Positions 49,195-58,460 are shown, numbered from the stretch's first letter. The stretch is 64,000 bases of DNA from an uncultured Geobacteraceae bacterium (GCA_937958075.1 CALFFB010000009.1:1-64000); one strand, 5' to 3'. Made by a program: numbers and translations. The notes: a model not told the origin generated them from the letters alone.

Positions 49195-49842
49195 TCAGTG
49201 CTTTTGTGATACTGCCTGTAGCGGTGTGAAGCATTGCTGTAATTTGCGGAAGCTCTGCCGGGGGTCTGCTGCTGCCAACAGGGCGGAAACCACCGCTACG
49301 CCGTGCACCCCTGTCGCCAGGGTCGCCGGGGTATTGGTGCTTTTGATGCCGCCCAGGGCATAGACGGGAATGGGGCTGAGCCGGCTAGCCTTGCGCAGCT
49401 CTGTCAGGCCCTTGGGAAAACCATAGGTAGCTTTGGACGGTGTGTAATACACCGGACCGAAGGTCACAAAGTCCGCGCCCTGATCCGCTGCCAGCAGGAT
49501 TTCGTCGTCGCTGTGGGTTGAGACACCGATGAGTTTCTGCGAACCAAGGAGTTTTCGGGCCGCAGCAGCCGGCATGGAGTTTTGCCGCAGGTGAACGCCA
49601 TCTGCATCGACCGCCATGGCGATATCAATCCTGTCATTGACCAGCAACAGACAGTCATAACGGCGGGTCAGCTCGCGCAGCTTTTGCGCCATCTGCAAAA
49701 GTTCGGCAGAGGCAAGATCTTTCTCCCGCAGCTGAATCATGCGCAGGCCGGCCTGCAGCAGCAGCTCCAGGGTGTCATGGAAGTCCTGTCCAATCGGAAT
49801 CTGCTGGCGATCGGTGATGAGATAAAGGGAGGGTAGATTCAT
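49195..49842 (-). CDS. thiE: Thiamine-phosphate synthase
   Basis: The 215-residue TIM-barrel enzyme couples hydroxymethylpyrimidine diphosphate with thiazole phosphate. Motifs include LYLITDRQ, MIQLREKDL, LLVNDRIDIA, VDADGVHLRQ, IGVSTHSDDEI, FGPVYYTPSK and VYALGGI. The start is the ATG giving MNLPSLYLITD, four bases after the thiH stop; longer frames upstream only overlap thiH. It is the last gene of the thi operon. Confidence 0.94.
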   Translation of the reverse strand: MNLPSLYLITDRQQIPIGQDFHDTLELLLQAGLRMIQLREKDLASAELLQMAQKLRELTRRYDCLLLVNDRIDIAMAVDADGVHLRQNSMPAAAARKLLGSQKLIGVSTHSDDEILLAADQGADFVTFGPVYYTPSKATYGFPKGLTELRKASRLSPIPVYALGGIKSTNTPATLATGVHGVAVVSALLAAADPRQSFRKLQQCFTPLQAVSQKH

Positions 49843-49846
49843 GGCT

Positions 49847-50971
49847 TCAACTGACGGGTGTAAGAAAAGCCGTGTCCCAGTCCTTCCAGACCGGATCATA
49901 GCCACGTGATCTGAGTAGTTGTTCAATCTGCGCCGGTGTGCGCTCATCGTTGATAGCAAACTGCCCCCCTTCGTCAGAATGATCACCATATCCACCCGGA
50001 GCCGTACAGGAGCCGGCGCTCATCTGGGTAATGCCGATGGGCAGCAGGTTGTCGCGCAGTTGCGCGCTTTCCCGCGTGGACAGAACCAGACCGGCGTCGG
50101 GCAGCAGCAGTCTGAGGGCGCAGATGAACTGGGTCAACTGCTTGTCGCTGACGTTATCCCTCGGGGTAAAGCTGCCGGTTGCCGGCCGCAGGCGCGGAAA
50201 AGAGATGGTGATCTGGGTACGCCAGAAATGGCGCATCAGGTAGCGGGCATGCAGACCACTGTAAAACAGGTCGGACAGGCAGTTGCCGAGGCCGAGGAGG
50301 GAGCCGATACCGATTCTTCTGAAGCCGGCCCGGGCGGCACGTTCCGGTGCGTGCAGCCGGTAGTGAAAATCACTTTTCGGGCCGTACGGGTGCAGTTTTG
50401 CATACAATGCGGCGTCGTAGGTCTCCTGATACAGGGTGAGTCCATCGACCCCGGCCTCAACCATGCGCTGGTAGCCGTCCTGGTCCATGGGGAAGACTTC
50501 GATGGAGACCGAGCCGCAGTATTGTTTCACGATGCGGACCGCCTCTTCGAGATAATCAATATCCGCGGCTTGCGGCGCTTCACCGGTGAGCAGCAGCATG
50601 TGGCGGAATCCCTGGCGGTGCAGCAGTTTGGCTTCGCGTTCAATCTCTCCAAGGTTCAGGGTTTTACGTGGCAGCTCGTTGGTGGCGTTGAACCCGCAGT
50701 AGAGGCAGCCGTTCTCACATTCGTTGGAGAGATAGAGGGGCGCATACAGTAATATGGTGCGCCCGAAGCGCTGACGGGTCATGCGCTGCGCCTTGCCTGC
50801 CATCTGTTCGAGTTGATCGAGGCTGATGTCGGGGTGCAGCAGGCAGGCAAAATCCTCCATGGTGATCTGTGGTTTTCCGAGAATCCGGTCGATCTGCTGC
50901 GGTGTTGTCCGGTCAATCCTGTCCAGGAGCGCTGCCTGAGGATACTGTGACAGTTGTTCTGAAAAATTCAC
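49847..50971 (-). CDS. thiH: 2-iminoacetate synthase ThiH (radical SAM tyrosine lyase)
   Basis: The 374-residue radical SAM enzyme shows the CxxxCxxC cluster motif in [11 protein letters not shown] (about 84-94). It cleaves tyrosine to dehydroglycine for the thiazole ring and is the oxygen-sensitive alternative to ThiO, which supports an anaerobic host. The GTG start overlaps the thiG stop by four bases (GTGA). Confidence 0.95.
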   Translation of the reverse strand: MNFSEQLSQYPQAALLDRIDRTTPQQIDRILGKPQITMEDFACLLHPDISLDQLEQMAGKAQRMTRQRFGRTILLYAPLYLSNECENGCLYCGFNATNELPRKTLNLGEIEREAKLLHRQGFRHMLLLTGEAPQAADIDYLEEAVRIVKQYCGSVSIEVFPMDQDGYQRMVEAGVDGLTLYQETYDAALYAKLHPYGPKSDFHYRLHAPERAARAGFRRIGIGSLLGLGNCLSDLFYSGLHARYLMRHFWRTQITISFPRLRPATGSFTPRDNVSDKQLTQFICALRLLLPDAGLVLSTRESAQLRDNLLPIGITQMSAGSCTAPGGYGDHSDEGGQFAINDERTPAQIEQLLRSRGYDPVWKDWDTAFLTPVS

Positions 50972-51744
50972 GAATCATTCCTTAAAAAACCGGTGAGAGG
51001 GCTTGATGCGTCCGCCTGTTGGCGTTGTGGACCGAGCCCCGCCAGATAGGCGAGGCGCCCGGCTTCGACCCCTTTGCGGAAGGCCTCGGCCATCATCGCC
51101 GGAGAGGCCGTGTCGGCCAGGGCGGTGTTGACTAGAACCGCGTCCGCTCCCATTTCCATGGCTTCGGCAGCGTGGGAGGGGGCACCGAGACCGGCGTCGA
51201 CGACCACGGGAATGTGGGCCTGCTCAATGATAATGGCGATGAGATCACGGGTTCTGACGCCGCGATTGGTGCCGATGGGGGCCCCCAGGGGCATGACCGT
51301 GGCGGCTCCGGCTTCTTCGAGATGCCGTGCCAGTACCGGATCGGCGGGCATGTAGGGGAGCACAACAAACCCCTCTTTAACAAGAATCTCCGTTGCTTTG
51401 AGGGTTTCAATGGGGTCGGGCAGCAAGTACCAGGGATCGGGGGTTACTTCCAGCTTGACCCAGGGTTCGCAGCCCGCCGCCCGCGCCAGCCGTGCCAGCC
51501 GGACCGCTTCTTCCGCCGTGCGGGCACCACTGGTGTTGGGCAGCAACAGATAGCGGCTCTGGTCGATATGGCGCAACAGACTGTCCTGGGGGTTGTTGAC
51601 ATCGACCCGGCGCAGAGCCACCGTGACAATTTCACTGCCGGCGTGTTCCATGGCGTCGAGCATGGCCTGATGGGATGCGAACTTGCCTGTGCCGACCATC
51701 AGCCGCGAAGAGAAGGTGCGACCGGCAATAACGAGAGAGTCCAT
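50968..51744 (-). CDS. thiG: Thiazole synthase
   Basis: The 258-residue enzyme builds the thiazole phosphate from deoxyxylulose phosphate, ThiS thiocarboxylate and dehydroglycine. Conserved motifs include [52 protein letters not shown] and [26 protein letters not shown] regions. GCAGGAG precedes the ATG. It lies between thiS and thiH. Confidence 0.96.
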   Translation of the reverse strand: MDSLVIAGRTFSSRLMVGTGKFASHQAMLDAMEHAGSEIVTVALRRVDVNNPQDSLLRHIDQSRYLLLPNTSGARTAEEAVRLARLARAAGCEPWVKLEVTPDPWYLLPDPIETLKATEILVKEGFVVLPYMPADPVLARHLEEAGAATVMPLGAPIGTNRGVRTRDLIAIIIEQAHIPVVVDAGLGAPSHAAEAMEMGADAVLVNTALADTASPAMMAEAFRKGVEAGRLAYLAGLGPQRQQADASSPLTGFLRNDS

Positions 51745-51768
51745 TTTTACTCCTGCTTTATGGTTTTA

Positions 51769-51972
51769 TCAGCCGCCGCCGACAAAGTGAACAAGTTCAA
51801 TGATATCGCCATCATTCAGGCTTGTCGTGGCATATTCGTCAGGCGCCAGAATGCGGTGATTCAACTCCACCACGAGGGTTTGTGGCTCCAGGTTCAGGGA
51901 CGTCAGCAGCCGCTGAACGTCGGTCATGTCCGTGGTCAGGGTCTTCTGCTCGCCATTGAGGGTGATGTCCAT
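51769..51972 (-). CDS. thiS: Sulfur carrier protein ThiS
   Basis: The 67-residue beta-grasp protein ends in the Gly-Gly motif (VHFVGGG) that is adenylated and thiocarboxylated by ThiF. The start is preceded by AAAGGAG. Confidence 0.95.
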   Translation of the reverse strand: MDITLNGEQKTLTTDMTDVQRLLTSLNLEPQTLVVELNHRILAPDEYATTSLNDGDIIELVHFVGGG

Positions 51973-51983
51973 GGTTGACTCCT

Positions 51984-52793
51984 TTACGCGGACGGGTCTT
52001 CACCAAGAATCAGACGGAGGACGGCATTGGCCTGATGGTGGGCGGCGATGCCGACCCGCGGCGCCATCAGGCCACGACCGGGGGCCGCGGCGGTCGTGGC
52101 GTCACCACATAAATAAAACTGACTGCTGAGTTTGCGGGTGAGAATGGTGTTTGACGGCTCATAGCCGGCCATGCCGGACGCCGCGACCAGGTATTTCTCC
52201 GGATAATGTTTTAAAAACGCATTGGCCAGCAGGGCCTTCTGGTCGGCCGCATCAAAGGCTTCTACAAGGATATCGACGTCACCGAAGACAGCGTCCAGAT
52301 TGTCCCGGTTGATTTTTTCATAATGGGCAACAATCCGGGTGGCCGGATTGATCCGTTGCAGATTTTCGCGCAGGGCAAAAACCTTGGGCATGCCGATCTG
52401 GTCGACAAAATACTGCTGTCGGTTCAGATTGGAGGGTTCGACGACATCAAAATCGGCAATGACCAGGGCACCGACACCGGTTCTGGCCAGGGCGATGGCA
52501 ACTGTTGAGCCCAGGCCCCCGACGCCGGCAATACCGACTTTGGCCTGTTTGACCCTGGCGTGGACACCGGGGGTGTGCCGCGACATCATCAGATGTTCCA
52601 GTTCCTGCTCCGAGGGATGGGCACCGCGCTGAATCATGACCACACGATCACCGGCACCCAGCTCGATATCGGATGTTTGCGGATAGCCGTTGACAATGAG
52701 CAGGTCCGCCGCCGGATAGTGCCGTTTGCGCACGGTCTGCAGGTGGGTGCCGGCATCAATCTGCAGACGTTTTTCGTTAAGATAGATGTGCAT
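51984..52793 (-). CDS. thiF: ThiS adenylyltransferase ThiF with N-terminal beta-grasp domain
   Basis: The 269-residue protein has an N-terminal ThiS-like segment of about 65 residues (MHIYLNEKRLQIDAG ... GDRVVMIQRGA) without a terminal Gly-Gly. The E1-like adenylating domain follows, with the nucleotide loop GVGGLGSTVAIAL, DFDVVEPSNLNRQQY and AASGMAGYEPSN. It activates ThiS for sulfur transfer. The ATG of MHIYLN is used; an ATG seven codons upstream (base 52814) directly after the riboswitch terminator is possible. It is the first gene after the TPP riboswitch. Confidence 0.92.
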   Translation of the reverse strand: MHIYLNEKRLQIDAGTHLQTVRKRHYPAADLLIVNGYPQTSDIELGAGDRVVMIQRGAHPSEQELEHLMMSRHTPGVHARVKQAKVGIAGVGGLGSTVAIALARTGVGALVIADFDVVEPSNLNRQQYFVDQIGMPKVFALRENLQRINPATRIVAHYEKINRDNLDAVFGDVDILVEAFDAADQKALLANAFLKHYPEKYLVAASGMAGYEPSNTILTRKLSSQFYLCGDATTAAAPGRGLMAPRVGIAAHHQANAVLRLILGEDPSA

Positions 52794-52813
52794 ACTGTAC
52801 TTGCCGGATTCCA

Positions 52814-52838
52814 TAAAAAAAGCCACCCTCAGGCGGCC
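52814..52838 (-). terminator. Riboswitch-linked intrinsic terminator before thiF
   Basis: On the minus strand GCCGCC and GGTGGC (one G-U pair) form a stem around TGAG, followed by seven Ts and then immediately an in-frame ATG of thiF. It is the probable expression platform of the TPP riboswitch. Confidence 0.75.
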
Positions 52839-52865
52839 GATGATACACGGGGGTGACCATCTTTT

Positions 52866-52957
52866 CAGCCGCTTCCCTACGCCGGTACCAACCGGATCAG
52901 GTTCCAAGGGTCGTTCCGTCAGGCCGGAACTCTCAGTAACAATGACGCCCCTAGCGT
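52866..52957 (-). ncRNA. TPP (thi-box) riboswitch
   Basis: The minus strand carries the conserved elements in order: GGGGC, CTGAGA, ACCCTTGGAACCTGATC and GGTACCGGCGTAGGGAA. These are the J2/4 and P4-P5 elements of the TPP aptamer. It lies upstream of thiF-thiS-thiG-thiH-thiE, so thiamine pyrophosphate would switch off the operon. Confidence 0.95.
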
Positions 52958-53119
52958 GATATGTAGGTGCAGGCTAGCAGAGGGGATTCAGCCAAGTCAA
53001 CTGCAAACCCTGTATTGGTTTTCATGGCTGCCCGGTGGTTGCCGGACTGTTTTTTTATGCGGATCTAACGTATGATGCCGCCGTGTTGACCACCCTGTTT
53101 TATCAAGGAGCATCTGATC

Positions 53120-53440
53120 ATGACAATTACCGAGCGGTTTCGCCAGATAACCGAGCTGATCGAGGAACAGGCCGACCTCTATTATACCCTGCTGCCCCAG
53201 GAAGCGACCACCAGTCTGCGCTTTGTTGACCGTGCTGTGGAGGACCTGCAGGATGCCGCCGAAACCGTCGGCGATATTCCCCAATACCAACTGGATGCCA
53301 AGCTGTCACCGGTGCTGCTGAAAGCCCACGAGCAGCTCGATCGCGGGCGGGTTCAGCTGGAGAAGGGCGGTTATGACAAGGTTGCAGCCATGATCTGGGA
53401 ACAGGAACAATTGATCTACCGGCTGCTTAACGATTTGTAG
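53120..53440 (+). CDS. Small helical protein of unknown function
   Basis: I do not recognise this 106-residue acidic protein. It is predicted all-helical (ITERFRQITELIEEQADLYYTLLP; AMIWEQEQLIYRLLNDL) with no signal peptide or membrane segment. AAGGAG lies ten bases before the ATG. It converges on the DAHP synthase gene with a three-base gap. Confidence 0.72.
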   Translation: MTITERFRQITELIEEQADLYYTLLPQEATTSLRFVDRAVEDLQDAAETVGDIPQYQLDAKLSPVLLKAHEQLDRGRVQLEKGGYDKVAAMIWEQEQLIYRLLNDL

Positions 53441-53443
53441 GGA

Positions 53444-54499
53444 TCACCGGGGCATGGCCTTCAGCCGCTCGTGGGCTCTGGTCAGCATGGTAACAGTGGT
53501 ATCCCAGTCGACGCATTTGTCTGTGATCGACACCCCGTATTTCAGATCGGAGATATTCTCCGGCACCGGCTGATTGCCGGCGTGGATGTTGCTCTCGATC
53601 ATGACCCCGGTGATGGAGCCTGGCTTGTCCGCCAGTTGGTCGATGACGTTGTCCAGAACCTCACTCTGGCGGGTGTGGTCCTTGAATGAGTTGGCATGAC
53701 TGCAATCGACCATGATCGCGCCCGGCAATTTTTTATCGGCCAGCAGCGCCGCGGTTTTTTCAATATCCCGGGGACTGTAATTGGGTCCGTCGTTGCCGCC
53801 ACGTAACACGATATGGACATTGGGGTTGCCGCTGGTCTGCACGATGGAGGAACGCCCTTCGTGGTTGATGCCGAGGAAGCTGTGGGGATGAATGGCTGCG
53901 GCCATGGCATCGGTGGCGACAGTCAGGGTGCCGTCCGTGCCATTTTTAAAGCCGACGGGAAAGGACAGGCCGCTGGCCATTTCGCGATGGGTCTGTGACT
54001 CTGTTGTTCTGGCGCCGATCGCCCCCCAACTGATCATATCCGACAGGTAGGGCGGAGTGCTGGGATCGAGCATTTCACTGGCGATGGGCAGCTTCATGGC
54101 GGTGATGGCGCAAAAGAGCTGCCGGGCGATGCCCAGACCCTTGGAAATCTGATGACTGCCGTTCATGTCCGGATCGTTGATCAGACCCTTCCAGCCGACG
54201 GTGGTGCGGGGTTTTTCAAAGTAGACACGCATGATGATGTAAAGTTGATCCTTGAGTTTTTCAGCAAGGGCGCTCAGGCGTCTGGCGTAGTCGATGGCGA
54301 TGGCACTGTCATGGATGGAGCAGGGACCGACGACGACCATCAACCGTTTGTCGTCACCGCGCAGGATCGACTTAATGGTGTTGCGGCTGACGTTGACGAA
54401 ATTGGCGCCTTCCAGCGGCAACGGAAAGACCTGTTTCAGGTCTGATGGGGCAATGATCGGCGATACATCAAGAACGTTCAGATTGTGGGTTTGAACCAT
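53444..54499 (-). CDS. aroG: 3-deoxy-7-phosphoheptulonate (DAHP) synthase, AroG/AroF type
   Basis: The 351-residue class I alpha enzyme condenses phosphoenolpyruvate and erythrose 4-phosphate, the first step of aromatic amino-acid synthesis. Motifs include VVGPCSIHD, RVYFEKPRTTVGWKGLI, SWGAIGARTTESQTHR, GFKNGTDG, HIVLRGG and VDCSHANS. The N-terminal extension that binds the feedback inhibitor is present, but which amino acid inhibits it cannot be told. A sigma-70 promoter lies about 60 bases upstream. Confidence 0.94.
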   Translation of the reverse strand: MVQTHNLNVLDVSPIIAPSDLKQVFPLPLEGANFVNVSRNTIKSILRGDDKRLMVVVGPCSIHDSAIAIDYARRLSALAEKLKDQLYIIMRVYFEKPRTTVGWKGLINDPDMNGSHQISKGLGIARQLFCAITAMKLPIASEMLDPSTPPYLSDMISWGAIGARTTESQTHREMASGLSFPVGFKNGTDGTLTVATDAMAAAIHPHSFLGINHEGRSSIVQTSGNPNVHIVLRGGNDGPNYSPRDIEKTAALLADKKLPGAIMVDCSHANSFKDHTRQSEVLDNVIDQLADKPGSITGVMIESNIHAGNQPVPENISDLKYGVSITDKCVDWDTTVTMLTRAHERLKAMPR

Positions 54500-54559
54500 G
54501 ACCTTGTCTCCGCTTTCATGACTGTCGGGGTGATGTAAGCTCAGGCTGGAAATTTCATC

Positions 54560-54589
54560 AATCTAGCGGACTTTTCTTCGGGCTGTCAA
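54560..54589 (-). promoter_or_regulatory. Sigma-70 promoter of the DAHP synthase gene
   Basis: On the minus strand a perfect TTGACA and TAGATT with an 18-base spacer. Confidence 0.7.
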
Positions 54590-54620
54590 AGTTTCATTTG
54601 TCCTCTGGCGGGAATTCTTT

Positions 54621-54650
54621 TTGACAGCTTTGTCTGCTGTTCGGTATAAC
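54621..54650 (+). promoter_or_regulatory. Sigma-70 promoter of the yggT-divIVA operon
   Basis: A perfect TTGACA and TATAAC with an 18-base spacer, about 120 bases before yggT. It is divergent from the DAHP synthase promoter. Confidence 0.72.
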
Positions 54651-54772
54651 TGTCGACAATTTCGCCGGTTCTTTTGGTGTTTGCAGGTGTCGTTCAGGCA
54701 ATGTGTCAAGGACAAGGACCCGGTTGAGATGTCGCCGCAGGGCGATCAACATTGCGTGGAAAGGATGAATTT

Positions 54773-55057
54773 ATGGGATCATTGATTATCGCTATCGCCA
54801 GGCTGCTGGAGTTGGCCTTTACCGTTTACATTTTCATTGTTATTGCCCGTGCCCTTATTTCATGGGTCAGCCCCGACCCTTACAATCCTATTGTCCGTTT
54901 CCTGCACAGTATGACAGATCCGGCCCTGTACCGCATTCGTCGTTTCCTGCCTTTCCTTCAGGTAGGCGGTATTGATCTGTCGCCTATCGCGCTGTTGCTG
55001 CTCCTGTCTGTCGTGCAACAGATTCTTGTCGGTTTCCTCTATCGACTGGCCGCATAA
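54773..55057 (+). CDS. YggT family membrane protein
   Basis: The 94-residue protein has two membrane helices (about 3-25 and 66-90) and the conserved RALISWVSPDPYNPIVRFLHSMTDPALYRIRRFLP linker region of YggT/Ycf19-like proteins. These are linked to cell-division protein placement and osmotic tolerance. AAAGGA lies seven bases before the ATG. It starts a unit with divIVA and a DUF167 gene, as in many bacteria. Confidence 0.9.
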   Translation: MGSLIIAIARLLELAFTVYIFIVIARALISWVSPDPYNPIVRFLHSMTDPALYRIRRFLPFLQVGGIDLSPIALLLLLSVVQQILVGFLYRLAA

Positions 55058-55086
55058 CCATCATTGCGTGTTAGCCAGGGGCTGCC

Positions 55087-55623
55087 ATGGTTCTGACCCC
55101 CATTGACATCCAGCAACACCGCTTTAAAAACCGTCTGTTCGGTTACGACAGCGCCGCTGTCGACCGATTTCTGGAAAGCGTTGCTGAAGAGCTGGAACGC
55201 CTGCAACGCCAGAATATCGAACTCAAGGAATCCCTGGCCCGGACCAGAACGACGGTGGAACAACTGCGCGCGCAGGAGGATCTGCTCAAGCAAACCCTGG
55301 TCAGTACCCAGCAGATGACGGAAGACGTGCGGGAACAGGCGCGCAAGGACGCGGAGATTGTCGTTGCCGAGGCGCATATCGAGGGAGAACGCATTGTCCG
55401 TAACGCCAACGAACGGCGGCTGCAGCTGATCAACGAGATTCAGGAACTCAAGCGTTTGCACCAGTTTTTCAGAAACAACATGCTCTGTCAGCTTGAAAAT
55501 CATCGACAGATGCTTGAGATGGAACCGGATATCCGGTCACGCGATCTTTTTGACAACACCTCCAGTGACATTCATGCCCTGCTCACCGATGACCCTCCGA
55601 ATTCATCCGGAGCCTCCCGCTGA
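55087..55623 (+). CDS. DivIVA domain protein
   Basis: The 178-residue protein has the DivIVA N-terminal membrane-binding segment (TPIDIQQHRFKNRLFGYDSAAVDRFLESVAEELERL, about 4-40) followed by a long coiled coil (about 40-150) and a disordered tail. DivIVA proteins bind curved membrane and mark poles or septa; in proteobacteria their role is less clear. The stop overlaps the next start by one base. Confidence 0.9.
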   Translation: MVLTPIDIQQHRFKNRLFGYDSAAVDRFLESVAEELERLQRQNIELKESLARTRTTVEQLRAQEDLLKQTLVSTQQMTEDVREQARKDAEIVVAEAHIEGERIVRNANERRLQLINEIQELKRLHQFFRNNMLCQLENHRQMLEMEPDIRSRDLFDNTSSDIHALLTDDPPNSSGASR

Positions 55624-55943
55624 TGCCTGCCTACCTCAGCGAAACGGTTGACGGAGTTATCCTGAAGCTGAAGGTTCTGCCGCGCGCGGCGAAAAACCAG
55701 CTGGTCGGTGTGCACGGCGACTGCTTGAAGGTCAAACTGACGGCCCCGCCCGTGGACGGCGCGGCCAACCAGGCCTGTTGCCGTTTTCTGGCGCAAGTCC
55801 TCGGGGTACCGAATCAGGATCTTGAGATCCTTTCCGGGACAACCGCACGTCAGAAAAGGGTGCTGGTGAAACACATGACGAAACAACAGGTGGCGCAACG
55901 GATCGGTGCCGAAGTGGACAACCCATTGAAGCCGAAGGGCTGA
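55623..55943 (+). CDS. DUF167 (YggU) family protein
   Basis: The 106-residue protein has the family core VILKLKVLPRAAKNQLVGVHGDCLKVKLTAPPVDGAANQA and a LEILSGTTARQKRVLV strand pair. The family is widespread beside yggT; function is unknown. It is translationally coupled to divIVA (TGATG). Confidence 0.9.
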   Translation: MPAYLSETVDGVILKLKVLPRAAKNQLVGVHGDCLKVKLTAPPVDGAANQACCRFLAQVLGVPNQDLEILSGTTARQKRVLVKHMTKQQVAQRIGAEVDNPLKPKG

Positions 55944-55959
55944 GCAGAGGACTGATGCC

Positions 55960-58401
55960 ATGAAGGTCTGGCGCTGTGTCGTTTATTTTGTTCTTGTCAT
56001 GTTGTTCTGGCTGCCGCCGGCCCTTGCCCCGGCTGAAACCACAGTGTCTGCTGAAGGGGGTGACGACCCGCAGTCAGCCCCCCACGTTATGCCGCCGTTG
56101 GTTGTCCGTGCGACGCAGAATACCCCCCGGTCAGCGACAATCAGCGCAGATGTTCTTGACCTGATCCCCAACCCCAGTGGCTCCGTGACGGAAGCCTTGA
56201 AGGGGGAGTCGCGTATTCAGTACGATTATCAGCACCAGTCCAGCCTGACGGTCGGGGAGATCGCTCCGCCCCGTATTTCCATCTCCGGCGCCAAATCCTA
56301 TGAAAATAATTTCCTGATCGACGGCATCAGTATCAGTAATACCCTGAATCCTTCCGGACTGGATAACAGTAAATCGGCTGTCGACCTTTTTGTTGGCGGG
56401 GCGGATATGGCCGTCTTTTACGACACGGAGCTGATTGACGAAGTACAGCTCTACGCCAGCAATATCCCGGCGCAGTACGGCGGCTTTGTCGGCGGCGTGG
56501 TTGATGCGCGCCTGCGTGAGCCGCGATCCGATCGCTGGCGCTTCAAGCTGGCCGGCAGATACAGCAACGACAGCTGGTTCGATCTCCGTCATGACGAGTC
56601 TGCGTCAGATACTCCCGACAGGCAGCCGGAGTTTACCCTGTACCGAACAGGTATCAGCGCCGACGGTCCCCTTAACGATCAGGCCTCACTGTTACTCTCT
56701 TTTTCACGCCTTCAGGCAACAATACCATTGCTACGCACCCGTGCAGATGGCAGCAGCTACAAGGATGACCAGGAGCGGACAAGCGAGAATTATTTCGCGC
56801 GTCTGACTCTGGATCCGCACAACGAATTAAAGATTCATTTCGATTTAACCTACGCCCCCTACAGCGCCCGGCGCTGGGATCCGACGTTTCGGGACAGTGA
56901 CTGGAGCATCGACAACAGGGCCTGGCGTTTTGCCACCCGTTTTGACTATGTCCTCAGTAGCGGCGTACTGACGGGGAAAGCGGCATTTTCCCGTAATGGA
57001 TTCAGTCGCGACAGCGACTCTGACTATCGCTATGCGGGAGCTGATGATCAATATGGAGGTCTCGGAGATGCCCGGAATAAAAACCGTGAAGCGGATATCT
57101 CCCTCGATTTCGTCTCGACAGATCACACCCGCGGTCAGATCGTGTGGACCTATGCCACGGGTCTGGCCTACGGTTACAAACATACGGATATGTGGAATGA
57201 GCCCATTGTCCTGCATTCCCTGACCGCAACCCGAAGAACCCTTCAAACCTACGAAGGGGTGAGCCAGTCACGCCACAACAGCACCCTTGCCGGTTATGGC
57301 CAGGTGGAGTTGAGATGGAACCGGTTGCTGCTGCGACCGGGGGTGCGTATCGATCACGATCGTTTTTCCGGCAATACCGATCTCGCCCCGCGCTTTAAAT
57401 CCGAATATGACCTCTTCGGCAACGACAGCCTGCGCCTGGGGTTCGGTGTCAACAGATACTACGGTCAACATCTGAGTGCCTACGCCTTTCGTCGGCATCG
57501 GCCCATACATACGCAGATTTACGATATTCAGCCCGACGGCTCGGAGGTTCCTCGTGACCCGTCAACCTCAGCAGCGAGGGACTACCGCAGCGACGGTCTG
57601 GAAACACCCTATTCCGATGAGCTGTCCGGCGAGATCTCCGGCTCCCTGCCATATTTTGACTATGGGGTATCGGTTGTGCGGCGCTGGCACAAAAGACAGC
57701 TGGTCAGCAAAACAAAGGACGGTACCTCCTATGCCCTCACCAATGATGGACAGGGCGATTATGAGGCCCTCAGCGCTTATGTTTCGCGCGCCTTCAGTAC
57801 AGCACGTCTCGGCCGACATCAGCTGACCTTAAGTGCGACACAATCGAAGACCCGCTCTGACAATGGCTATTTTGATTCGAATTTCAGGGAAGATCTTGTA
57901 CTGCAGGGTTTTGAGCTTGATTTTGACAGCGTTTACTATAACGGTCGGTTTATGTCCCGCTCTGAGCTGCCGGCTGAAAACTTCAACGCACCGCTGATCG
58001 TCGCGTTGACCCTCAACAGCAGTTTTTTCGATGACAGATTGCGTCTGCTGTCCGTTGTCCGCTGGCGTGACTCCAGCAAGGGTATTGTCTCCGATCGTCG
58101 CCTGAGCTCGGAAACGCCCTATGGCACCACCTCCGGCAGCAGTACCGCCGCCAGCTCTTTCTGGATCACACCCCGCGGAGGGTACGCGCAGGCCTACAGG
58201 TCCGAAAAAATCTCCGGCGGCGTGGTGACCGACCTGACGGTCGAGGTTGACCTTGTGCGCAGGCAGGAGCGCTGCTTCACCCTGGTCGCGGAGGTTGTCA
58301 ATCTGTTTAATGACAGGGTAGAGACCGGACAGACCCTTGATGAGACACCGGTGGTGAATCACGGACGTGGTTTTTATGCCGGCTTTGAAATGAGTTTTTG
58401 A
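55960..58401 (+). CDS. TonB-dependent outer-membrane receptor
   Basis: The 813-residue protein has a signal peptide (about 1-28), a TonB-box-like segment PPLVVRAT (about 46-53), a plug domain (about 58-195, with NNFLIDGISISNTLNP and IPAQYGGFVGGVVDARL) and a beta-barrel. It ends in FEMSF with the C-terminal phenylalanine typical of outer-membrane proteins. The substrate is not evident; no siderophore, B12 or metal genes adjoin, and no riboswitch or clear Fur box precedes it. It lies 16 bases after the DUF167 gene and may be read from the yggT promoter. Confidence 0.92.
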   Translation: MKVWRCVVYFVLVMLFWLPPALAPAETTVSAEGGDDPQSAPHVMPPLVVRATQNTPRSATISADVLDLIPNPSGSVTEALKGESRIQYDYQHQSSLTVGEIAPPRISISGAKSYENNFLIDGISISNTLNPSGLDNSKSAVDLFVGGADMAVFYDTELIDEVQLYASNIPAQYGGFVGGVVDARLREPRSDRWRFKLAGRYSNDSWFDLRHDESASDTPDRQPEFTLYRTGISADGPLNDQASLLLSFSRLQATIPLLRTRADGSSYKDDQERTSENYFARLTLDPHNELKIHFDLTYAPYSARRWDPTFRDSDWSIDNRAWRFATRFDYVLSSGVLTGKAAFSRNGFSRDSDSDYRYAGADDQYGGLGDARNKNREADISLDFVSTDHTRGQIVWTYATGLAYGYKHTDMWNEPIVLHSLTATRRTLQTYEGVSQSRHNSTLAGYGQVELRWNRLLLRPGVRIDHDRFSGNTDLAPRFKSEYDLFGNDSLRLGFGVNRYYGQHLSAYAFRRHRPIHTQIYDIQPDGSEVPRDPSTSAARDYRSDGLETPYSDELSGEISGSLPYFDYGVSVVRRWHKRQLVSKTKDGTSYALTNDGQGDYEALSAYVSRAFSTARLGRHQLTLSATQSKTRSDNGYFDSNFREDLVLQGFELDFDSVYYNGRFMSRSELPAENFNAPLIVALTLNSSFFDDRLRLLSVVRWRDSSKGIVSDRRLSSETPYGTTSGSSTAASSFWITPRGGYAQAYRSEKISGGVVTDLTVEVDLVRRQERCFTLVAEVVNLFNDRVETGQTLDETPVVNHGRGFYAGFEMSF

Positions 58402-58430
58402 TGAAATGCATCGATTTATGCAAAACCTTA

Positions 58431-58460
58431 TTGACACCAAAAAACGTCCTTAACTATATT
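58431..58460 (+). promoter_or_regulatory. Sigma-70 promoter of the FmdB-type gene
   Basis: A perfect TTGACA and TATATT with an 18-base spacer, 50 bases before the start codon. Confidence 0.72.

Noticed and set aside
52815..52907. N-terminal extension of ThiF
   Set aside because: It would be translated from the TPP riboswitch and its terminator; the frame is open by chance.
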